Of a stretch of DNA of 64,000 bases, positions 61,191 through 64,000 are shown piece by piece. The first letter of the stretch is position 1. The number at the start of each line of letters is the position of its first letter. Both the position numbers and the translations under genes were made by a program. The stretch is taken from NCBI RefSeq assembly GCF_947179165.1, contig NC_077238.1:45004793-45068792 (forward strand), in the 5' to 3' direction. The stretch comes from Solanum dulcamara (taxonomy: Eukaryota > Streptophyta > Magnoliopsida > Solanales > Solanaceae). The notes under the pieces are model-generated. The model worked only from the letters and a program-made list of their open reading frames with translations. It ran no database searches and had not been told where the DNA came from.

Positions 61191-62822
61191 TCAAGGATAG
61201 TCTCTCTTTATTAATTTTCCGTTAATGGGGCTAATGTGCAATCCTTTTGAGTCAACCAGTTTGTAAGCGCCACTTGAGTATACTTCTTGTACCACATATG
61301 GTCCATCCCATTTAGCGGAGAACTTGCTTCCAGACCGACGAGAAATAATAATAGGACTTCTTAGAATAAGAACTTGATCACCCACTTGGAAGCATCTAAG
61401 ACGAACCTTCTTATTAAAAGATCGAGCTAGACGAGTTGATAACATTCCAGACTTTGTTGGGCCTCTAGTCTTTTTTCATCAAAAGCCTCCAATTCTTCAA
61501 GGCGTAACCGAGAATTTTCTTCATCAGTGAGCCCTTCTTGAATAGCAAGGTGCAATGATGGAATTTGACGTTCAAGTGGAAGAACTGCTTCAACTCCATA
61601 AACAAAAGAATAGGGAGTCGCTTGTGCTGGCGTGCGATACGTAGTCCTATATTCCTAAAGAGCCTCTTCCATTCTGTCATGCCAATCTCTCTTAGACTTG
61701 GAAATAACTTTTTTCCATAAGTTGCAGAGTGTCTTGTTAAATGCTTCAGTGAGACCATTAGCAGCCACATAATACATAGAGGAATTACGTTGCTTGAAGC
61801 CAAAAAGATCACATATCTTCGTCATTAACTTGTTATCAAATGGTTTTCCATTATATGTCAATATGTATCGAGGAATACCAAAATGGTAGATAATATTGAC
61901 TCGAATGAAGTTGGCGACATTCTCTTTCTTTACTTCTCTAAGAGAAACAGCTTCTGCCCATTTTGAGAAGTAGTCAGTTGCAGCCAGGATGTACAAATGT
62001 CCACCAGAGGACTTAGGCAATGGTCCAACAACATCCAAACCCCAAGCTTCAAATGGCCATAAGGAAATAGTTGGGTGCAATACTTCTGGGGTTGATGTAT
62101 AAAATTCATATGGAATTGGCAAGCTTTACATCTTCGGACGTAATCCAAGCAATATTTCACCATGGTTTGCCAGTAATATTCCATCCTTTTTATGTGAAAA
62201 TGAAGTTTTGGCCCAGACTGATGCACTCCACATACTCCAGAATGTGCTTCTTGCATAGCTTGAGTAGATTTATCTGCCCCCAAATATCGTAAGAGAACTC
62301 CATCGAACGACCGCCTGTAAAGTGTATTTTTATAATAAAGAAAACGAGGGGCTCGTCATCGGATTTTTGTTTTTCTTCAAAGGTTTTCTGACAATATTCC
62401 ATAACACAAATAATCTATATTGGTAATCGCCAATCGTCAATTTCAGCTTCCGAAGTGGCGATAACTTGTTGAAATTCTTCTTCATGCTCATATGGAGGCG
62501 GAGTTATCCATATTTGGCAAACCACAACTTGCATTTCATCAGGAGATACTAATGCAAAAGCTGAAGCTGCCAATACATCAGCCTTTTTATTTTCCTTTCT
62601 TGGGACATGTTGAATAGTCACCTCTCCAAGCCACCCTATTATTTTTTGAGCATAATTGCAGTATGGAATTAACTTAGGCTTCTTTACCTCATAATTATCC
62701 AAGACTTGATTGGTCACCAACTTGGAATCCCCAAAAACTTGTAGTTGCAATTATTTCATATCAATGGCTATCTCAAGCCCAAGTAAGAGTGCTTGATATT
62801 CAACAACATTATTGGAGCAGTT
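61191..62822 (-). pseudogene. end of second RNase H and integrase of Y
   Basis: On minus: the second RNase H continues after a TAA (Gln codon lost) at about 62820; its LQLQVFGDSKLVTNQVLD is readable from 62750. Integrase follows: GVHQSGPKLHFHIKRMEYYW, RRCKACQFHMNF, WGLDVVGPLPKSSGGHLYIL, then ILTYNGKPFDNK with Tyr where the catalytic Asp is expected. GLTEAFNKTLC (Glu) is in frame. The C-terminal block is RLARSFNKKVRL, WDGPYVVQEVYSSGAYKLVD, ending KRDYP and a stop at 61191. This shows the normal end that X has lost. Confidence 0.85.
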
Positions 62823-64000
62823 TTATGTTAGAGTGAAGGAGTATGGCAAAACTTCTCCATGGGAAGTGACAAATACCACTATAGCACCGGCTTTTTCACG
62901 ATGTGCAGCACCATCAAAATACATCTTCCAAGGTGGCTGAATTTCCACTAGCATTGCGTCTTCATCAAGTAATTTATCAGATAACTCCAAATCATTCGGA
63001 ATTGGATGATTGGCCAGGAAATCTGCTAGCACTTGTCCTTTTACTGCCTTCTGAGATATATACACAATTTCAAATTGTTGAAACTGGAGGTACCACCTTG
63101 CTAGTCTATCACTTAAGACAGGCTTGGATAAGACAAAATTGATAGGATTCGCTTTAAAGACAAGTTGCACAATATAAGCTTGGAAGTAATGCTTCATCTT
63201 CTGAATCGAGAATACGAGTGCCAGACATAACTTCTCAATAGGTGAATACTTGATCTCATTTTGTGTCATCATCCTACTCAAGTAATATAGGGTATTTTCT
63301 TTCCCTTCATTATTTTCTTGTGCGAGAAGTGCTCCTACTGACCTCTTTTGTGCTGCAATGTATAATATCAATGGTTTTCCAGGTATAGGAGTTATAAGTA
63401 CTGGAGGTTTCATCAAATAAGACTTTATGTTCTCAAAAGCATTGGTACAAGCTTGGTCCCATTCAAAAGGAACATCTTTCTTCATAAGGCAACTAAATGG
63501 TTGACATCTCCCAGCCAGATTTGAGATAAACCTCCTAAGATATGCTAATTTTCCTTGTAAGCTTTTCAACTCATAAATATTTTTTGGCTCAGGCATCTTC
63601 AAAATAGCATCTACCTTATTTTTGTCAATCTCGATTCCTCGTTGTCGAATAATAAAACCGAGAAACTTTTCCAAAGTAACTCGAAAGGCACATTTTAAAG
63701 GGTTCATTTTGAGTTGATATCTTCGAAGTCGTTCAAACACCATTCTCAAATCTTGCAAGTGGTCATAACTCTTCTTTGATTTCACCACTAAGTCATCGAC
63801 ATAACACTCAACATTTTTATGAAGCATGTCATCAAAAATATTCTGCATGGCTCGTTGAGAAGTGGCTCCAATATTTTTTAAACCAAAAGGCATTACTTTG
63901 TAGCAATATATACCTTTAGGAGAGCGAAATGCAGTAAGTTCTTCATCCCTTGGTGCCATGCGAATTTGATTGTATCCAGATGAACCATCCATGAAAGACA
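62823..64000 (-). CDS. RT and RNase H of Y, open partial frame
   Basis: The frame is open from the window edge to 62823 (at least 390 codons). It has DGSSGYNQIRMAPRDEEL, MPFGLKNIGATSQRAMQNI and the catalytic VECYVDDLVVKSK. RNase H text follows (FEWDQACTNAFENIKSYL, KPLILYIAAQKRSVGALLAQ), then GQVLADFLANHPIPND and the first block of the second RNase H (WKMYFDGAAHREKAGA). The methionine at 63992 is internal; the true start lies outside the window. The six-A run lost in X is intact here. The stop at the low end is a Gln codon turned TAA. Confidence 0.88.
   Translation of the reverse strand, partial: SFMDGSSGYNQIRMAPRDEELTAFRSPKGIYCYKVMPFGLKNIGATSQRAMQNIFDDMLHKNVECYVDDLVVKSKKSYDHLQDLRMVFERLRRYQLKMNPLKCAFRVTLEKFLGFIIRQRGIEIDKNKVDAILKMPEPKNIYELKSLQGKLAYLRRFISNLAGRCQPFSCLMKKDVPFEWDQACTNAFENIKSYLMKPPVLITPIPGKPLILYIAAQKRSVGALLAQENNEGKENTLYYLSRMMTQNEIKYSPIEKLCLALVFSIQKMKHYFQAYIVQLVFKANPINFVLSKPVLSDRLARWYLQFQQFEIVYISQKAVKGQVLADFLANHPIPNDLELSDKLLDEDAMLVEIQPPWKMYFDGAAHREKAGAIVVFVTSHGEVLPYSFTLT

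Larger units (their letters stand above)
58646..64000 (-). mobile_element. Tat-lineage Ty3/gypsy element Y (minus strand), same family as X
   Basis: From high to low coordinates: RT, RNase H, second RNase H, integrase, 3' region, then an LTR whose terminus is exactly at 58646 (TGTAAACAAC, the reverse complement of the X LTR end). It runs off the window on the right, so gag, protease and 5' LTR are not seen. The coding part is close to X by eye and less damaged. Confidence 0.88.

Overview
The window is plant nuclear DNA, most likely from a Solanaceae species. That inference rests on the repeat families: Tekay/Del-type chromoviruses, Tat-lineage Ty3/gypsy elements with two RNase H domains, an L1-type LINE with a C-terminal RNase H, a hAT element and a Ty1/copia element. 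No intact host gene was found. The only recognisable host coding sequence is a 3'-terminal fragment of a TM9SF (nonaspanin/EMP70) gene. No rRNA, tRNA or CRISPR array was seen. Nearly all of the sequence is nested, broken mobile DNA.

Layout. 1-319: unassigned flank. 320-9835: one long L1-type LINE on the minus strand, with a T-rich tail at its low end, ORF1 (DUF4283) and ORF2 (APE endonuclease, RT, zf-RVT, RNase H). The RT/RNase H part is still a 1,108-codon open frame. 9843-10224: short flank, followed by an unusually large degenerate (GTT)n tract (10225-11532). 11650-27767: a three-LTR chain of one non-autonomous Ty3/gypsy family, LTR-gag-LTR-gag-LTR, with no pol (TR-GAG-like). The second gag unit carries a solo LTR of another family (about 18932-21172). 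The third LTR is split by a 3,977-bp hAT transposon (22773-26749) flanked by a perfect 8-bp target duplication. 27768-32640: pol and 3' LTR of an unrelated-LTR chromovirus. 32645-33655: minus-strand gag fragment. 33680-35066: LTR fragment with a 40-bp minisatellite. 36384-37850: orphan LINE ORF1 pseudogene. 37849-43365: a second degraded chromovirus whose 5' LTR is fused into protease. 44525-48518: a Ty1/copia element with two 364-bp LTRs. 50142-50561: TM9SF fragment. 50590-50885: 58-bp tandem repeat. 50896-58645: a Tat-lineage gypsy element (X, plus strand). 58646-64000: a second copy of the same family in the opposite orientation (Y, minus strand), entering X at an exact LTR terminus and continuing beyond the window.

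How the parts relate. The nesting gives a relative order of events: TR-GAG chain before the solo LTR and before the hAT, and X before Y. All elements except parts of the LINE and of Y carry several stops or frameshifts, so this is an old, gene-poor, probably heterochromatic region. Two chromodomain-encoding pol genes would fit integration into heterochromatin (known for chromoviruses; an inference here). The most unusual points are the gag-only chain with a nonsense codon shared by both copies, the same-family head-to-head nested insertion that makes a multi-kilobase inverted repeat, the captured TM9SF tail beside an LTR, and the 1.3-kb GTT tract. Family and clade names come from motif recognition by eye; no database search was run.
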